Source: CAYFJO01 sp964343305 (GTDB lineage: Bacteria; Planctomycetota; Planctomycetia; Pirellulales; Pirellulaceae). From it: a DNA stretch of 50,339 nt. The position numbers and the translations under genes are program-made. Positions 9,182 through 17,890 of the stretch are shown here, in pieces. Every line of letters begins with the position of its first letter. Positions within the stretch are counted from its first letter, which is position 1. The notes below the pieces were generated by a model, which saw only the letters and a program-made list of their open reading frames with translations, was not told the origin of the DNA and ran no database searches. Where the stretch lies: NCBI GenBank assembly GCA_964343305.1, contig CAYFJO010000026.1, positions 1-50,339 on the forward strand. Direction: 5' to 3'.

Positions 9182-9997
9182 ATGTCCCTCACCCTCCAAT
9201 ACCGCTCTTCAAGCGACGTGCCCGTCGAAGTCGAGGGCGTGGTACCCAATGTCGTCCGCGAGATGTCGGTGGCCGAAATCGAGCAGATGGACATCTTCCA
9301 AGGCAACGTCAAAGTGCCGCTGGCCGAGTTCTTTGACGTCGCGGGCGATCCGTCGGATGGCCAGATGGTCTGGGAGGGCGATCTTTCTGGCGTGCATTGG
9401 ATCGGTGCCAAAATGACGGACGGTTCGATCCGCATCGCGGCTAGTGGCGGTCGTCACATCGGTAGCGAAATGAGCGGCGGCGAAATACACGTCGATGCCG
9501 ACGCGGGCGATTGGGTCGGCGGCGAAATGAAGGGCGGATTGATTCACATCCGCGGCCGAGCGGGCCATTTGATCGGTGCGGCTTATCGGGGCAGCGCGGT
9601 CGGCATGACTGGCGGCACGATCTTGATTGACGGCGACGCGGGCAACGAAATCGGTCACACGATGCGCCGAGGCCTGTTGGCCGTCGGCGGCAACATCGGC
9701 GACCTGGCCGGTTTCAACATGCTGGCCGGCACGATTTTGGTTTTCGGCGAAAGCGGCATTCGACACGGAGCCGGCATGCGACGCGGAACGATCGGCTTCT
9801 TGGGAAACAGTCCGCCGCCGATGCTGCCAAGTTTTCGTCGAGCTTGTCGCTATCGGCCCGACGTTCTTGAACTCGTTTTTCGATATCTGAGGCAGCACGA
9901 TTTTTCCGTGTCCGACGAAGTCTGGCGTGCCGAATTCGATCTCTACAGCGGCGACATGATCGACGGCGGCCGTGGGGAAGTCCTCATTCGCTGTTAA
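9182..9997 (+). CDS. fhcC: Formylmethanofuran dehydrogenase subunit C (FhcC/FmdC type)
   Basis: A 271-residue protein with the GXGXG beta-helix repeat of FwdC/FmdC, also seen at the C-terminus of glutamate synthase. Repeats such as GGEIHVDADAGDWVGGEMKG, GGLIHIRGRAGHLIG, GGTILIDGDAGNEIG and AGTILVFGESGIRHG follow a roughly 19-20-residue period. In planctomycetes and methylotrophs FhcABCD (formyltransferase/hydrolase complex) handles formyl groups in the tetrahydromethanopterin C1 pathway. The other subunits are not in the window. The neighbour mobA fits a pterin-metal enzyme, although the bacterial Fhc complex is thought to act as a hydrolase rather than a dehydrogenase. No strong ribosome-binding site precedes the ATG. 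Confidence 0.88.
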   Translation: MSLTLQYRSSSDVPVEVEGVVPNVVREMSVAEIEQMDIFQGNVKVPLAEFFDVAGDPSDGQMVWEGDLSGVHWIGAKMTDGSIRIAASGGRHIGSEMSGGEIHVDADAGDWVGGEMKGGLIHIRGRAGHLIGAAYRGSAVGMTGGTILIDGDAGNEIGHTMRRGLLAVGGNIGDLAGFNMLAGTILVFGESGIRHGAGMRRGTIGFLGNSPPPMLPSFRRACRYRPDVLELVFRYLRQHDFSVSDEVWRAEFDLYSGDMIDGGRGEVLIRC

Positions 9998-10090
9998 ACT
10001 TCAATTTCAGATTTGAGATTCACAGTGGACAGCGTCGCGCCTCGGGGCAACAATAATCGTAGGTTCCATCAACTATAGGGAGTCTCTTTC

Positions 10091-10720
10091 ATGGTTGCGA
10101 TAATTACCGACCCATTCATCGAGCAAGATTTGATCGCCAAGCGGCGAGCAATGGGTGTCGACAAGTTTGACGAAGTGTGGGAAGGAGTTTACATCATGGC
10201 ACCGATGGCAAACGACGAACATCAGGACTTGGTCAGCGACTTAACAACGGTACTGAATATCGCCGTCGATTGGGTGGGTCTAGGAAAAGTCCGCCCAGGT
10301 GTGAACGTAAGCGACCAGGAACACGATTGGCAGTACAACTACCGATGTCCTGACGTCGTGGTCTTTTTGAACAACACGCAGGCCGAAAACCGCGGGAGCC
10401 ATTGGTTGGGTGGCCCCGATTTTGCGATCGAAGTCGTCAGCAAGCATGACCGTGCCTGGGAAAAGCTGCCGTTCTACGCCAAAGTCGGTGTTCGGGAACT
10501 GATGCTGATTGATCGCGATCCGTGGAAAGTTACTTTGTATCGACTGCAAGACGGCGAGCTTGTCGAGGCGGGCCAGTCTCCAGATGATCATGAGGGCATT
10601 CTTGTCAGCGAGATCGTTCCGTTGAATTGGCAACTCGTCATCCGTGACGATGGTCCATTGATTCAAGTGACACATCACGACGGGCAACAACGATGGACTA
10701 TCAAACCTGACGTCGCTTAA
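10091..10720 (+). CDS. Uma2 family (DUF820) endonuclease-like protein
   Basis: 209 residues; ATG start with AGGGAG upstream. The PD-(D/E)XK nuclease core of the Uma2/DUF820 family is visible: NYRCPDVVVF, then GGPDFAIEVVSKHDRAWEK with Asp, Glu and Lys in catalytic order, then YAKVGVRELMLIDRD. The family is abundant in cyanobacteria and planctomycetes and often sits near mobile DNA, but its cellular role is not settled. The 93 bases upstream hold no other feature. It stands alone between fhcC and the LRR gene. Confidence 0.85.
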   Translation: MVAIITDPFIEQDLIAKRRAMGVDKFDEVWEGVYIMAPMANDEHQDLVSDLTTVLNIAVDWVGLGKVRPGVNVSDQEHDWQYNYRCPDVVVFLNNTQAENRGSHWLGGPDFAIEVVSKHDRAWEKLPFYAKVGVRELMLIDRDPWKVTLYRLQDGELVEAGQSPDDHEGILVSEIVPLNWQLVIRDDGPLIQVTHHDGQQRWTIKPDVA

Positions 10721-10804
10721 TGCGATCGACCTTTTTTGGGCTGCTTTGGCCCAAAAAGTTCGTTCCTCTGCACGATCCCGTATAATGCGAACAGCGAGGT
10801 TCGC

Positions 10805-11884
10805 ATGTCCGGCCGCACAGTACGCATTGAATGCCCGAGTTGCTCATCGTCGTTGAGCGTGAAGCGCGATGGTGAGAATCCGTTCTTTCAATGCGCGCGT
10901 TGCGGGCACTTTTTCGAGGTCGTCGAAAAACGATCGCCGGTCGTTGTGGGCCATGACGTCCGAATGGACACCACCGACCTGCGAGTCGCTCCGCTGCCCA
11001 CGCAAGATCAACAGCCGATCGAGTTCGTGGATGATCCACGGCCACGTCCGCGCCGTTGGGGATGCGCGATCGCCTGTGTACTCACGATGGCGATCTCATT
11101 TGGGATTGCAGTTGTCGGTAGCACGCGAGTGTCAGGTCCTTACTCGCATGCATTGGTGGAATTCGACGATGCAACGAGTGCATCGTCCGAACGTTCGATC
11201 GCTTTGAAGTTTCGTGACGGACCAGATCTGACCGTCCAAATCGAAACGGTCGATCCAGCAAGACGTCGTTTTGTCCATTCCGTGGACCTGAGTGGCACTC
11301 GAGTAACCGCCGAACACATCGAGTTGTTGCTTCAATGGCGGAACATCCGAGAACTTGATTTGAGCAACACGCAAATCACGAACTACTGCGTGGACAGAAT
11401 CTGTATCAACTTCGATCATCTCACCAAGCTCAAACTCAACGGCACACCAATTACGGACAACGGACTCAGCCAACTCCCTGCGGCGTCACAGCTTGAGTAC
11501 TTGGACTTGAGCAACACGCCAATTACGAATATTGGATTGTCGCCACTGCAAACGCTGAAGAAACTTCGATTCCTTTACCTAAACCAAACAAAAGTCGCAA
11601 ACGAAGGATTGCTTTTCTTAAGAGACATCGATTCGCTCGAAGTGCTCAGCCTTCAGGGCACGCAAGTCGGCGACGACGACTTAGGTTACCTCGCCGGTCT
11701 GGCCTCCCTTTTTTACTTGAATTTGGGGGAAACAAAAGTCAGCGATCAGGGATTGCTGTTGCTGATGAACTTGCCGGAATTGCGGACGATCAACGTCCGC
11801 GAAACGGCAGTTACGGAGTCTGTCGCCAAAAGATTAAATCAGCAGCGAAACAGCAAGAGTATTTTCTACACCACCTCGTTTTGA
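10805..11884 (+). CDS. Leucine-rich-repeat protein with zinc ribbon and membrane anchor
   Basis: The start is ATG 10805 (GAGG five bases upstream; TATAAT at 10781-10786 could be a -10 box). Of 359 residues, the N-terminus has a CPSC/CARC zinc-ribbon motif (residues about 10-33), a single membrane helix near 82-104 after an Arg-rich stretch, and then about six 24-residue leucine-rich repeats of the bacterial type (LxxLDLSNTxITNxGLxxL). The repeats would be outside the cytoplasm and the zinc ribbon inside, suggesting a surface or periplasmic binding protein. The partner is unknown. It ends 14 bases before the convergent amidohydrolase gene. Confidence 0.82.
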   Translation: MSGRTVRIECPSCSSSLSVKRDGENPFFQCARCGHFFEVVEKRSPVVVGHDVRMDTTDLRVAPLPTQDQQPIEFVDDPRPRPRRWGCAIACVLTMAISFGIAVVGSTRVSGPYSHALVEFDDATSASSERSIALKFRDGPDLTVQIETVDPARRRFVHSVDLSGTRVTAEHIELLLQWRNIRELDLSNTQITNYCVDRICINFDHLTKLKLNGTPITDNGLSQLPAASQLEYLDLSNTPITNIGLSPLQTLKKLRFLYLNQTKVANEGLLFLRDIDSLEVLSLQGTQVGDDDLGYLAGLASLFYLNLGETKVSDQGLLLLMNLPELRTINVRETAVTESVAKRLNQQRNSKSIFYTTSF

Positions 11885-11898
11885 GGTGCGTGCTCGGA

Positions 11899-12798
11899 TC
11901 ACACCAGGTTGTGGTCTGTCTCTAAGATGACCGCCAACCCTGTTCCTTCGCGCACGCGGCAAAACGTGTGCAGAACCAGTACGATCCCCGACTTGTCCGC
12001 GACGACGGTTTGTTTCTCCGCTCCCAGAATGTCGCACACCGTGCCGAGCGTGTCTCCTTGCTCGATTCGATCACCAAGGCGAACGGCGGCGTCAAAGAAG
12101 CCTGTCATGGGTGCCGGGTGACAGATTTGCATGAAACCAGATTTTGGCCGCGAATCTTCAACGACCGTTTCGACACGTGATGCCGGCGGCTCTCGGTTGA
12201 GCATTTCGAGATAGCCCATTACATTCAAACATCCGTCCACATACGCGGTCACACCCGCTGGGCAGATCGTCGCCGCTCCGAGATACTCGGCGTAAATTGC
12301 CGGGATGCCAGCGTCGCGGGCGATCGACAGTGTGCGTCCGTCGAGCCCCGGATGCGTGCCCCAGATGATTGGCAAATTGAACGCCCGTGCCATCGCTCGC
12401 TGATGTTCGAGAATTTTGGGGTCCGTGTGCATTTTGTAACCCGCGAACGGCAACACACAAAGTTCCGTGCCGCCTGTGTGCAGATCCATGTAGAAATCGG
12501 CTGAACGAATCAACTCGCTTACCGCGTGCGCGACTTGCTCCGTCACTGAGCCGTTTGGATCGCCCGGACAAACGCGCGCCAAATCCAATCCGTCTTCCGC
12601 CGTCCGCGACCCGCGAAAGAAGGCCGCTTCGTTGACAACCGGTGCCAGCGTCAACCGGCCTCGCAAGAGTTGAACCTGGTCCATCAACTGACGAATGGCG
12701 GCGATCGGTTCGAATTCGTCCCCGTGCACACCGCCCGTGATCAACAGATGCGGTCCGTCTTGCTCGCCGACAATCTGTTTGGTTTTGATTTCGATCAT
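11899..12798 (-). CDS. Succinylglutamate desuccinylase/aspartoacylase family protein
   Basis: A 299-residue zinc hydrolase of the AstE/AspA branch of the M14 carboxypeptidase clan. GGVHGDEFEP gives the Zn ligands His25 and Glu28, DFYMDLHTGG the third ligand His, and IYAEYLG the region of the catalytic Glu. The C-terminal 90 residues form the beta-barrel-like domain usual in this subgroup. It probably cleaves an N-acyl amino acid or a related amide; the substrate cannot be told. No arginine-catabolism (ast) genes are adjacent. It starts with ATG at 12798, about 250 bases after the sulfatase stop on the same strand. Confidence 0.82.
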   Translation of the reverse strand: MIEIKTKQIVGEQDGPHLLITGGVHGDEFEPIAAIRQLMDQVQLLRGRLTLAPVVNEAAFFRGSRTAEDGLDLARVCPGDPNGSVTEQVAHAVSELIRSADFYMDLHTGGTELCVLPFAGYKMHTDPKILEHQRAMARAFNLPIIWGTHPGLDGRTLSIARDAGIPAIYAEYLGAATICPAGVTAYVDGCLNVMGYLEMLNREPPASRVETVVEDSRPKSGFMQICHPAPMTGFFDAAVRLGDRIEQGDTLGTVCDILGAEKQTVVADKSGIVLVLHTFCRVREGTGLAVILETDHNLV

Positions 12799-12970
12799 GA
12801 AGCGTCAGCGGTGAAGAAGCGCCGTTGATCCGGGTGAAATGCGATCGCATCGACCCAGCTCTTGTGCGCAACGAGAGATGTTCTTTTGCCACCTTTCAAT
12901 TCGAAACGTTGGACGTCTTTTTCTTGACCACCGGCAACCAAATATTTGCCGCAGGGATGACAGCTTCGTT

Positions 12971-13040
12971 GGACGGATTGCTAATCCGTTCGTTATCGAT
13001 ATCCGGGGGCGGACGGATTGGCAATATTGGCAATCCGTCC
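12971..13040 (-). terminator. Double GGACGGATT hairpin downstream of the sulfatase gene
   Basis: Two palindromes lie just past the sulfatase stop. At 13011-13040 GGACGGATTG and CAATCCGTCC form a perfect 10-bp stem around a 10-base loop. At 12971-12990 ACGGATT and AATCCGT form a 7-bp stem around 3 bases. The shared core suggests a repeat family that may serve as transcription stop or mRNA 3' end. No T-run is present. Nothing else is seen in the 253-base gap. Confidence 0.45.
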
Positions 13041-13051
13041 TAGGATGATCA

Positions 13052-14491
13052 TTACAGTTCGGAGTAGACCGACTTGATGTCGAGTGTGTCGCCGGTTTGT
13101 TTTTGCAACTCGAGCAACTTGGCAAACAGTTTCTTGACCGTTGCCTTGTGTTTCTCGTCGCCGGCCAGGTCGTTCATCTCTTGCGGGTCTTTCTTGAGAT
13201 TGTAAAGGCGGGCTTTAGCGATGGTGGGATACAAAATCAATTTGTGATCTTCGTAGGTTACCATACGCTGGGCCTTGAGGTACGCGCCGTATATGGCATC
13301 GTAAGGCACAACCTTTTCGCCGTTGATCAGCGGCAGCAGGCTGTTGAATTCGACATGTTTTGGCTTTTCCACGCCGGCCAGTTCCAGCGTGGTCGCCATG
13401 ATGTCTTGAAGGTAAACCGGCGTATCGTTCTTTTGATCGCCTTCGATTCCCGGACCGTTGACCATCAGCGGCACGCGGACACTGTGGTCGTACATGTTCT
13501 GTTTGCCCATCAAACCGTGATGTCCGACGGCCAGGCCATGGTCGGCGGTGAAGAAGATGTACGTGTTGTCCTCTTTGCCGCTTTTCTCTAACGCTTCGAG
13601 AATCCGGCCAATCTGCTCGTCCATGTGCGTGATGATGGCGTAGTATTCTTGCCGATTCACTTTGACGGCGTAATCGGTTCGCGGAAATGGCGCGAGCCTT
13701 TCGTCGCGCAAGCCTCGGCCGGTGTTGGCGGCATCGTTGTACGGATATTCTTCAAGGGAGTTTTCCGGCACTTTGATTTTTTCCAACGGATACTTGTCGA
13801 CAAATTCTTTGGGGGATTGACGCGGATCGTGTGGAGCGTTGAAAGCGAGGTACATGAAGAACGGGTTGTCGCGCTTCGAGGCTTGTTTCAGAAAACCAAC
13901 CGCGTCATCGCCGACTACTTCGCTCCAATGTTTGCCGCCTTTCCAAAAGCCCTCGAACTTGGGATCGTAAGGGCTCCAGGGATCGGCCTGGCCTTCGATC
14001 GGCCGGTTGTAGCCTTCCTTGGTTTGATTCGGCATGCCGCCGCGAACGTGAGCGGAAAATTCGAACGCCTTCTCTGCCTTTGCTCGAACGTGCCACTTGC
14101 CAGTGAAATAGGTGTCGTAGCCGGCGACCTTCATATACTCGGACCAGAATCGTCCCGCTTCACGCTCTTTTTCACTCGTGGCATAGACCGCGTTGGCGTG
14201 CCAAATGAATCGTCCGGTGTTGAGCATCGTGCGGCTGGCTACACAAACCGCTCCGCTCCACGAACCCATGTTGTAGGCCCGCGTGAACGACAGCCCGCCG
14301 CGCACCAAACGATCGAGGTTGGGCGTTTCGATCTCGGTGTGCCCAAAGGCGCTGATCGTTTCGTAGCATTGGTCATCGGCAAAAATGAACAGAATGTTCG
14401 GCTTGTCCGCCGCCCGTGCGCCAAAGCACGTCGCGAAAAACAAAACAAATACAGCCGGCCACATGGACGCTTGTCTTTGAAAACGGGGCAT
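13052..14491 (-). CDS. Secreted sulfatase (formylglycine type)
   Basis: 479 residues from ATG 14491, which has GAAGGAAG upstream. A Sec signal peptide covers about 1-27 (hydrophobic WPAVFVLFFATCFGARA, then AD). The alkaline-phosphatase-fold metal site is seen in FIFADDQ, and the sulfatase signature is AVCVASRTMLNTGR with Cys83; this is C-x-A-x-R, an accepted variant of C-x-P-x-R, so conversion of the Cys to formylglycine is expected. FFTADHGLAVGHHGL carries further metal ligands. It probably desulfates a polysaccharide in the periplasm or outside, but the substrate is unknown. No maturation enzyme is adjacent. Confidence 0.92.
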   Translation of the reverse strand: MPRFQRQASMWPAVFVLFFATCFGARAADKPNILFIFADDQCYETISAFGHTEIETPNLDRLVRGGLSFTRAYNMGSWSGAVCVASRTMLNTGRFIWHANAVYATSEKEREAGRFWSEYMKVAGYDTYFTGKWHVRAKAEKAFEFSAHVRGGMPNQTKEGYNRPIEGQADPWSPYDPKFEGFWKGGKHWSEVVGDDAVGFLKQASKRDNPFFMYLAFNAPHDPRQSPKEFVDKYPLEKIKVPENSLEEYPYNDAANTGRGLRDERLAPFPRTDYAVKVNRQEYYAIITHMDEQIGRILEALEKSGKEDNTYIFFTADHGLAVGHHGLMGKQNMYDHSVRVPLMVNGPGIEGDQKNDTPVYLQDIMATTLELAGVEKPKHVEFNSLLPLINGEKVVPYDAIYGAYLKAQRMVTYEDHKLILYPTIAKARLYNLKKDPQEMNDLAGDEKHKATVKKLFAKLLELQKQTGDTLDIKSVYSEL

Positions 14492-14577
14492 GGATTCTTC
14501 CTTCAAGGTTTGGTTTACTTCGTAGCGATTATTAGGATAGTCGAAGTCGGATCGGCCGCAAACAAGCAAAACCGCAT

Positions 14578-14760
14578 TCAGTCGATATCCGGTGGGATTT
14601 CCTGAACGGACCTTGCACCGAGTTCCACGACAAAGTCGGCGTCCTTCGTCGAGCGGGCCACTCCATAAAAATTACTGGCCAGCGAACCAACCAGCATATA
14701 GGGAATCTGCTGTTGTTCCAAAGCGGAGATAACCGCCAAAGTCGCTTCATCCGAATTCAC
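14578..14760 (-). pseudogene. Truncated nucleotidyltransferase fragment
   Basis: 60 residues starting at a GTG that overlaps the stop of the upstream gene by four bases (GTGA). MLVGSLASNFYGVARSTKDA then DFVVELG is the N-terminal core of a MNT/AbiEii-like nucleotidyltransferase (GS...D-x-D region). Full-length relatives continue for roughly another 100 residues; here a TGA follows RSVQEIPPDID and the next 80 bases show no homologous continuation before the sulfatase gene. I read it as a 3'-truncated gene. Confidence 0.6.
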
Positions 14761-15014
14761 GAAGGGCTCTCCAACGTTTGGTACAAGCCGTGTTCCTCCA
14801 CCTGACGCAAGCGATTAATGCGGCGAGCGAGTATTTCCTCGACTTGCTGCTCGTCCGCATCCGCGTGCTGATTGCGAATACCCACCCGCATATACTCGCA
14901 CGATCGATCGAACAAATCGAGTCCATCCAGAATCTTTTGCCCAGGTGGAACTTGACGAGCGCGTTGAATGCGGTCTCGATAAATCCCATCAACTAAATCT
15001 TGTGTGGGCCGCAT
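14757..15014 (-). CDS. Small hypothetical partner of the nucleotidyltransferase
   Basis: 85 residues, ATG start. The segment VGIRNQHADADEQQVEEILARRI (residues about 43-65) resembles small proteins found directly upstream of nucleotidyltransferase genes in many cyanobacteria and planctomycetes. The four-base overlap with the truncated nucleotidyltransferase gene implies translational coupling. Whether the pair was a toxin-antitoxin system is inference. With the partner broken, this gene may no longer be functional. The 220 bases on its far side (15015-15237) show nothing recognisable. Confidence 0.5.
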   Translation of the reverse strand: MRPTQDLVDGIYRDRIQRARQVPPGQKILDGLDLFDRSCEYMRVGIRNQHADADEQQVEEILARRINRLRQVEEHGLYQTLESPS

Positions 15015-15237
15015 TGGGAGGCGATCTCAGGTGGGTTGAAAGTCGAACCATGTCATTTCAAACTCTCTTCCATCATACAACATCCACTGGTCCTGAGCAT
15101 CCAACAGAATGGACGCCCGCGGCGCTCATTTGGATTGACGCCCCGGCCAGGTTCCGGTAGGTTGTCCCGCGTCGCGGAGAACGATGGACCTGCCGACCCT
15201 CGGATTTGGTTGCAACAGCAGCGAAAGGACTCAATCC

Positions 15238-15441
15238 ATGGAAGAGTTGCGAACCCAAATCTGGGACTATTTGTATCGAGCGTCCCAACCCATGACGCTG
15301 GACGAAATCGCCAAGAATGTGGGCGGCGACACGAGTGCCATTCGTACAGCTACCCAGCATGAGTGGTTCGAGACGGTTACGGATCGCGTGTCCATCGCGT
15401 ATGGCAAGAATCCAACACCGCCGGTCCGTATCTCGAATTAG
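15238..15441 (+). CDS. Small winged-helix-like protein
   Basis: 67 residues from ATG 15238, with GAAAGGAC upstream. The sequence (LRTQIWDYLYRASQPMTLDE, IAKNVGGDTSAIRTAT, HEWFETVTDRVSIAY) has the helix-helix-turn-helix-wing pattern of short winged-helix domains: 'what the domain does first, then the recognition helix, then the W-F hairpin'. It may bind DNA or act as a small protein adaptor; no partner is adjacent. It is convergent with rtcB, 55 bases away. Confidence 0.6.
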   Translation: MEELRTQIWDYLYRASQPMTLDEIAKNVGGDTSAIRTATQHEWFETVTDRVSIAYGKNPTPPVRISN

Positions 15442-15496
15442 ATCGTTACTTTGGACATCTTCGTGGTCTCTCGCGCACGCGTTTGGTTTTGATGGA

Positions 15497-16960
15497 TCAA
15501 CCTTTCACCACACCGATGGGTTTCATGCGGGCAACTTTTTTAGCCAGGTTCGCTTGATGAACCACTTCGACGACAAGGTTGACGTCTTTGTAGGCGTCGG
15601 GTTGTTCTTCGGCAAGTCCTCGCCAACTGCGGGCACGCGCGATGACGCCTTGGCTGGCCAGCTCTTTGTCGATCCGGCGGCCTTTGGCGTGTTTCACGGC
15701 GGCAGTGCGGCTCATTTGGCGGCCAGCTCCATGACAGCACGTGCCGAATGATTGTGTCATGCTTCCGGGCTGGCCGGCTAAGACCCAGCTTGCTCGGCCC
15801 ATGTCGCCGGGAATTAAGACGGGCTGGCCGATGCTGCGATAGGCATCGGGCGTTTCGGGATGGTCGGGCGGAAAGGCACGCGTGGCACCTTTGCGATGGA
15901 CCCAGACTTTGCGTGCTTTTCCGCCGGTTGTGTGCTGCTCGAACTTGGCGATGTTGTGTGCCACGTCATAGACCAGGTTCATCTGCAGTTTTTGCCAACT
16001 GCCACCAAAAACCGTTTCGAAGGTCTCGCGAGCTTGGTGCATCAGGAGCTGCCGGTTGCACCAGGCGAAGTTGGCCGCGGCGCACATCGCACCGAGGTAC
16101 TCTTCGCCTTCGGGACTGTTGATCGGGGCACAGGCAAGTTGCCGGTCGGGCAGGTCGATGCCGTAGCGTTGTGGAGCGCCACGAAGTTTTTTCAACGAGT
16201 CGTCGCAAACCTGGTAGCCCAGCCCTCGTGAGCCGGAGTGAATCATCACGCAGACCATGTCTTTTTTGAGGCCCATCGCACTTGCCGCCGCGTCGTCGAA
16301 AATCGCCTCGACGACTTGCACTTCCATGAAATGGTTTCCCGATCCGAGCGTGCCGCATTGTTGCGATCCGCGTTTGACTGCTCGCTCGCTGACGCAACGT
16401 GGATCGGCGCCCTCGAGACATCCGGCCGCTTCGGTGTGCTCGATGTCTCCGTCGGTGGCCAGGCCGCGGTCTTTGAGAAACGGCGATCCTTGCGACAGCA
16501 GCTTGGTCATTTCCTTTTTGTTAAACCGATATTTGCCCTCCCGTCCGACACCGGCGGGCACGTTGTTGAACATGGTGTCCATCAAGCGTGGCAGGTGTGG
16601 CTTGACGTCTTGATAGAACAGGTTGGAGCGGACCAGGCGCACGCCACAGTTGATGTCGTAGCCAACACCGCCCGGCGAGATTACGCCGCCCTCGTCTGGA
16701 TCGGTGGCGCAAACTCCGCCGATACAGAATCCATAGCCCCAGTGAATGTCGGGCATTGCTAGGCTGGCGTGTTGGATACCCGGCAGGAAGGCGACGTTGG
16801 CGACCTGTTCGGCAGCCTGGTCTTCGCGGATTTGTTCGATCAGATTCTCGTCGGCAAAGATCAAGCCGTCGACGCGCATGCCTTGCTTGTAACTCTTGGG
16901 GATGCGCCAACAGTAGTCGTTTAGTTTTTCCAGTGGGCCGGTGTATGAGGATTTTTTCAT
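15497..16960 (-). CDS. rtcB: tRNA-splicing/RNA ligase RtcB
   Basis: A 487-residue GTP- and Mn-dependent ligase joining 2',3'-cyclic-phosphate or 3'-phosphate ends to 5'-OH ends, used in RNA repair. Visible hallmarks are GGVGYDINCGVRL with the metal-binding Cys, GSGNHFMEVQ with metal His, MIHSGSRGLGYQV, and CCHGAGRQMSR with the guanylylated His. Full length for the family. The archease gene lies just upstream on the same strand (52 bases), the usual activating partner. No rtcA or rtcR regulator is present. Confidence 0.96.
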   Translation of the reverse strand: MKKSSYTGPLEKLNDYCWRIPKSYKQGMRVDGLIFADENLIEQIREDQAAEQVANVAFLPGIQHASLAMPDIHWGYGFCIGGVCATDPDEGGVISPGGVGYDINCGVRLVRSNLFYQDVKPHLPRLMDTMFNNVPAGVGREGKYRFNKKEMTKLLSQGSPFLKDRGLATDGDIEHTEAAGCLEGADPRCVSERAVKRGSQQCGTLGSGNHFMEVQVVEAIFDDAAASAMGLKKDMVCVMIHSGSRGLGYQVCDDSLKKLRGAPQRYGIDLPDRQLACAPINSPEGEEYLGAMCAAANFAWCNRQLLMHQARETFETVFGGSWQKLQMNLVYDVAHNIAKFEQHTTGGKARKVWVHRKGATRAFPPDHPETPDAYRSIGQPVLIPGDMGRASWVLAGQPGSMTQSFGTCCHGAGRQMSRTAAVKHAKGRRIDKELASQGVIARARSWRGLAEEQPDAYKDVNLVVEVVHQANLAKKVARMKPIGVVKG

Positions 16961-16980
16961 GGTTCTTACTACTTGCGGGC

Positions 16981-17014
16981 AGACTTCCGAAGTTTAAGAA
17001 AACGTCGGAAGTCT
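16981..17014. repeat. ACTTCCGA hairpin between archease and rtcB
   Basis: AGACTTCCGA (16981-16990) and TCGGAAGTCT (17005-17014) form a perfect 10-bp stem with a 14-base loop; it overlaps the last bases of the archease gene. It could modulate the archease to rtcB ratio. The same ACTTCCGA core forms a 13-bp hairpin at 32169-32202. Confidence 0.5.
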
Positions 17015-17426
17015 AGATATCGACGATCACTTCCGCGAGCCAACTGCCGTTGTCGAGCCGTTCGACTTTGAGCCGGTGGTAGGTAATCGCCTTGACTTCG
17101 TGATCCATTTCATGCCGCGACGGATCGGCGGGTTCGCCAAAGCATCTGGCCGTTATCTTCGATTCGTTCACTTCCACATCAAAGCCGCTGAGCAACAACT
17201 GGTCGGTCTCGAATGTGTAGAGCAGTTCGTTGAGCCAGTCGAACAGCAGGTAATCGAGCGTGTCGGTTTGCAACTCGATGGATTTCTCTTGGACCGCTTC
17301 GACCTGGTCAAGGTTCACCACGATCAGCGAAAGGAGACCTCGCGCTGCTTCGGCGAAGAGTCCATTGAGATCATCCGCTCGTACCCGCAAGCCAAGATCG
17401 GCGGTATGTTCAAAAACCTCGTACAT
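17013..17426 (-). CDS. Archease (RtcB activator)
   Basis: 137 residues, the normal size. EHTADLGLRV at the N-terminus carries the conserved Asp of the archease Ca-binding site, and the C-terminus (YHRLKVE then WLAEVIVDI) contains the last metal-binding acidic residue. Archease speeds RtcB guanylylation and restores multiple turnovers. Order and spacing (archease, 52 bases, rtcB) indicate one operon reading away from trxA. The ATG at 17426 is the only sensible start. Confidence 0.93.
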   Translation of the reverse strand: MYEVFEHTADLGLRVRADDLNGLFAEAARGLLSLIVVNLDQVEAVQEKSIELQTDTLDYLLFDWLNELLYTFETDQLLLSGFDVEVNESKITARCFGEPADPSRHEMDHEVKAITYHRLKVERLDNGSWLAEVIVDI

Positions 17427-17470
17427 GGAACCGTGAGTTGGAGGAAGCAGATGTGATCACGCGACCTTCA

Positions 17471-17498
17471 TTGACAGGTTTGCATACGCCTTTATACA
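17471..17498 (+). promoter_or_regulatory. Sigma-70-type promoter of trxA
   Basis: A perfect -35 TTGACA (17471-17476) and TATACA (17493-17498) with 16-bp spacing; the alternative TACAAT at 17495-17500 gives 18 bp. The transcript would start near 17506, about 40 bases before the trxA start. Confidence 0.6.
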
Positions 17499-17548
17499 AT
17501 TCGCCGTGAATGAACTCGACTTTAAATCTCAATCAGGAGTAAATGATC

Positions 17549-17875
17549 ATGGGTACGGCCCTTGAGATTACAGATGCCAATTTCGAAAGTGAAGTGCTGG
17601 GTGCGTCGGAGCCGGTGCTGGTCGACTTTTGGGCGACCTGGTGTGGACCCTGCCGACAGATCGCTCCGATGATCGAAGAATTGGCTGGCGAATACGATGG
17701 CTCCGTGAAAATCGGCAAGTGCGATGTCGACAGCAATAGTGAATCGGCTCAGAAGTATGGCGTGATGAATATTCCTACGTTGATCCTGTTTAAAGGAGGC
17801 GAGCCGGTTGAGCGGTTTATGGGTGTCCAGCCGAAAACGAAATTGCAGGAAGCGCTGGATGCGGCGAAAGGATAG
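17549..17875 (+). CDS. trxA: Thioredoxin
   Basis: 108 residues with the redox motif WATWCGPCRQIAPM and the cis-proline turn NIPTL; a classical cytosolic thioredoxin reducing protein disulfides. Two ATG codons (17543 and 17549) follow AGGAG at 17535-17539; the second has the better spacing of nine bases. A consensus-like promoter lies just upstream. It is monocistronic and ends 33 bases before the ptsI stop on the other strand. Confidence 0.95.
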   Translation: MGTALEITDANFESEVLGASEPVLVDFWATWCGPCRQIAPMIEELAGEYDGSVKIGKCDVDSNSESAQKYGVMNIPTLILFKGGEPVERFMGVQPKTKLQEALDAAKG

Positions 17876-17890
17876 GATTTCGAGCGTACG

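Noticed and set aside
13625..14605. 326-codon open frame on the plus strand
   Set aside because: Antisense to the sulfatase gene, with no recognisable domain.
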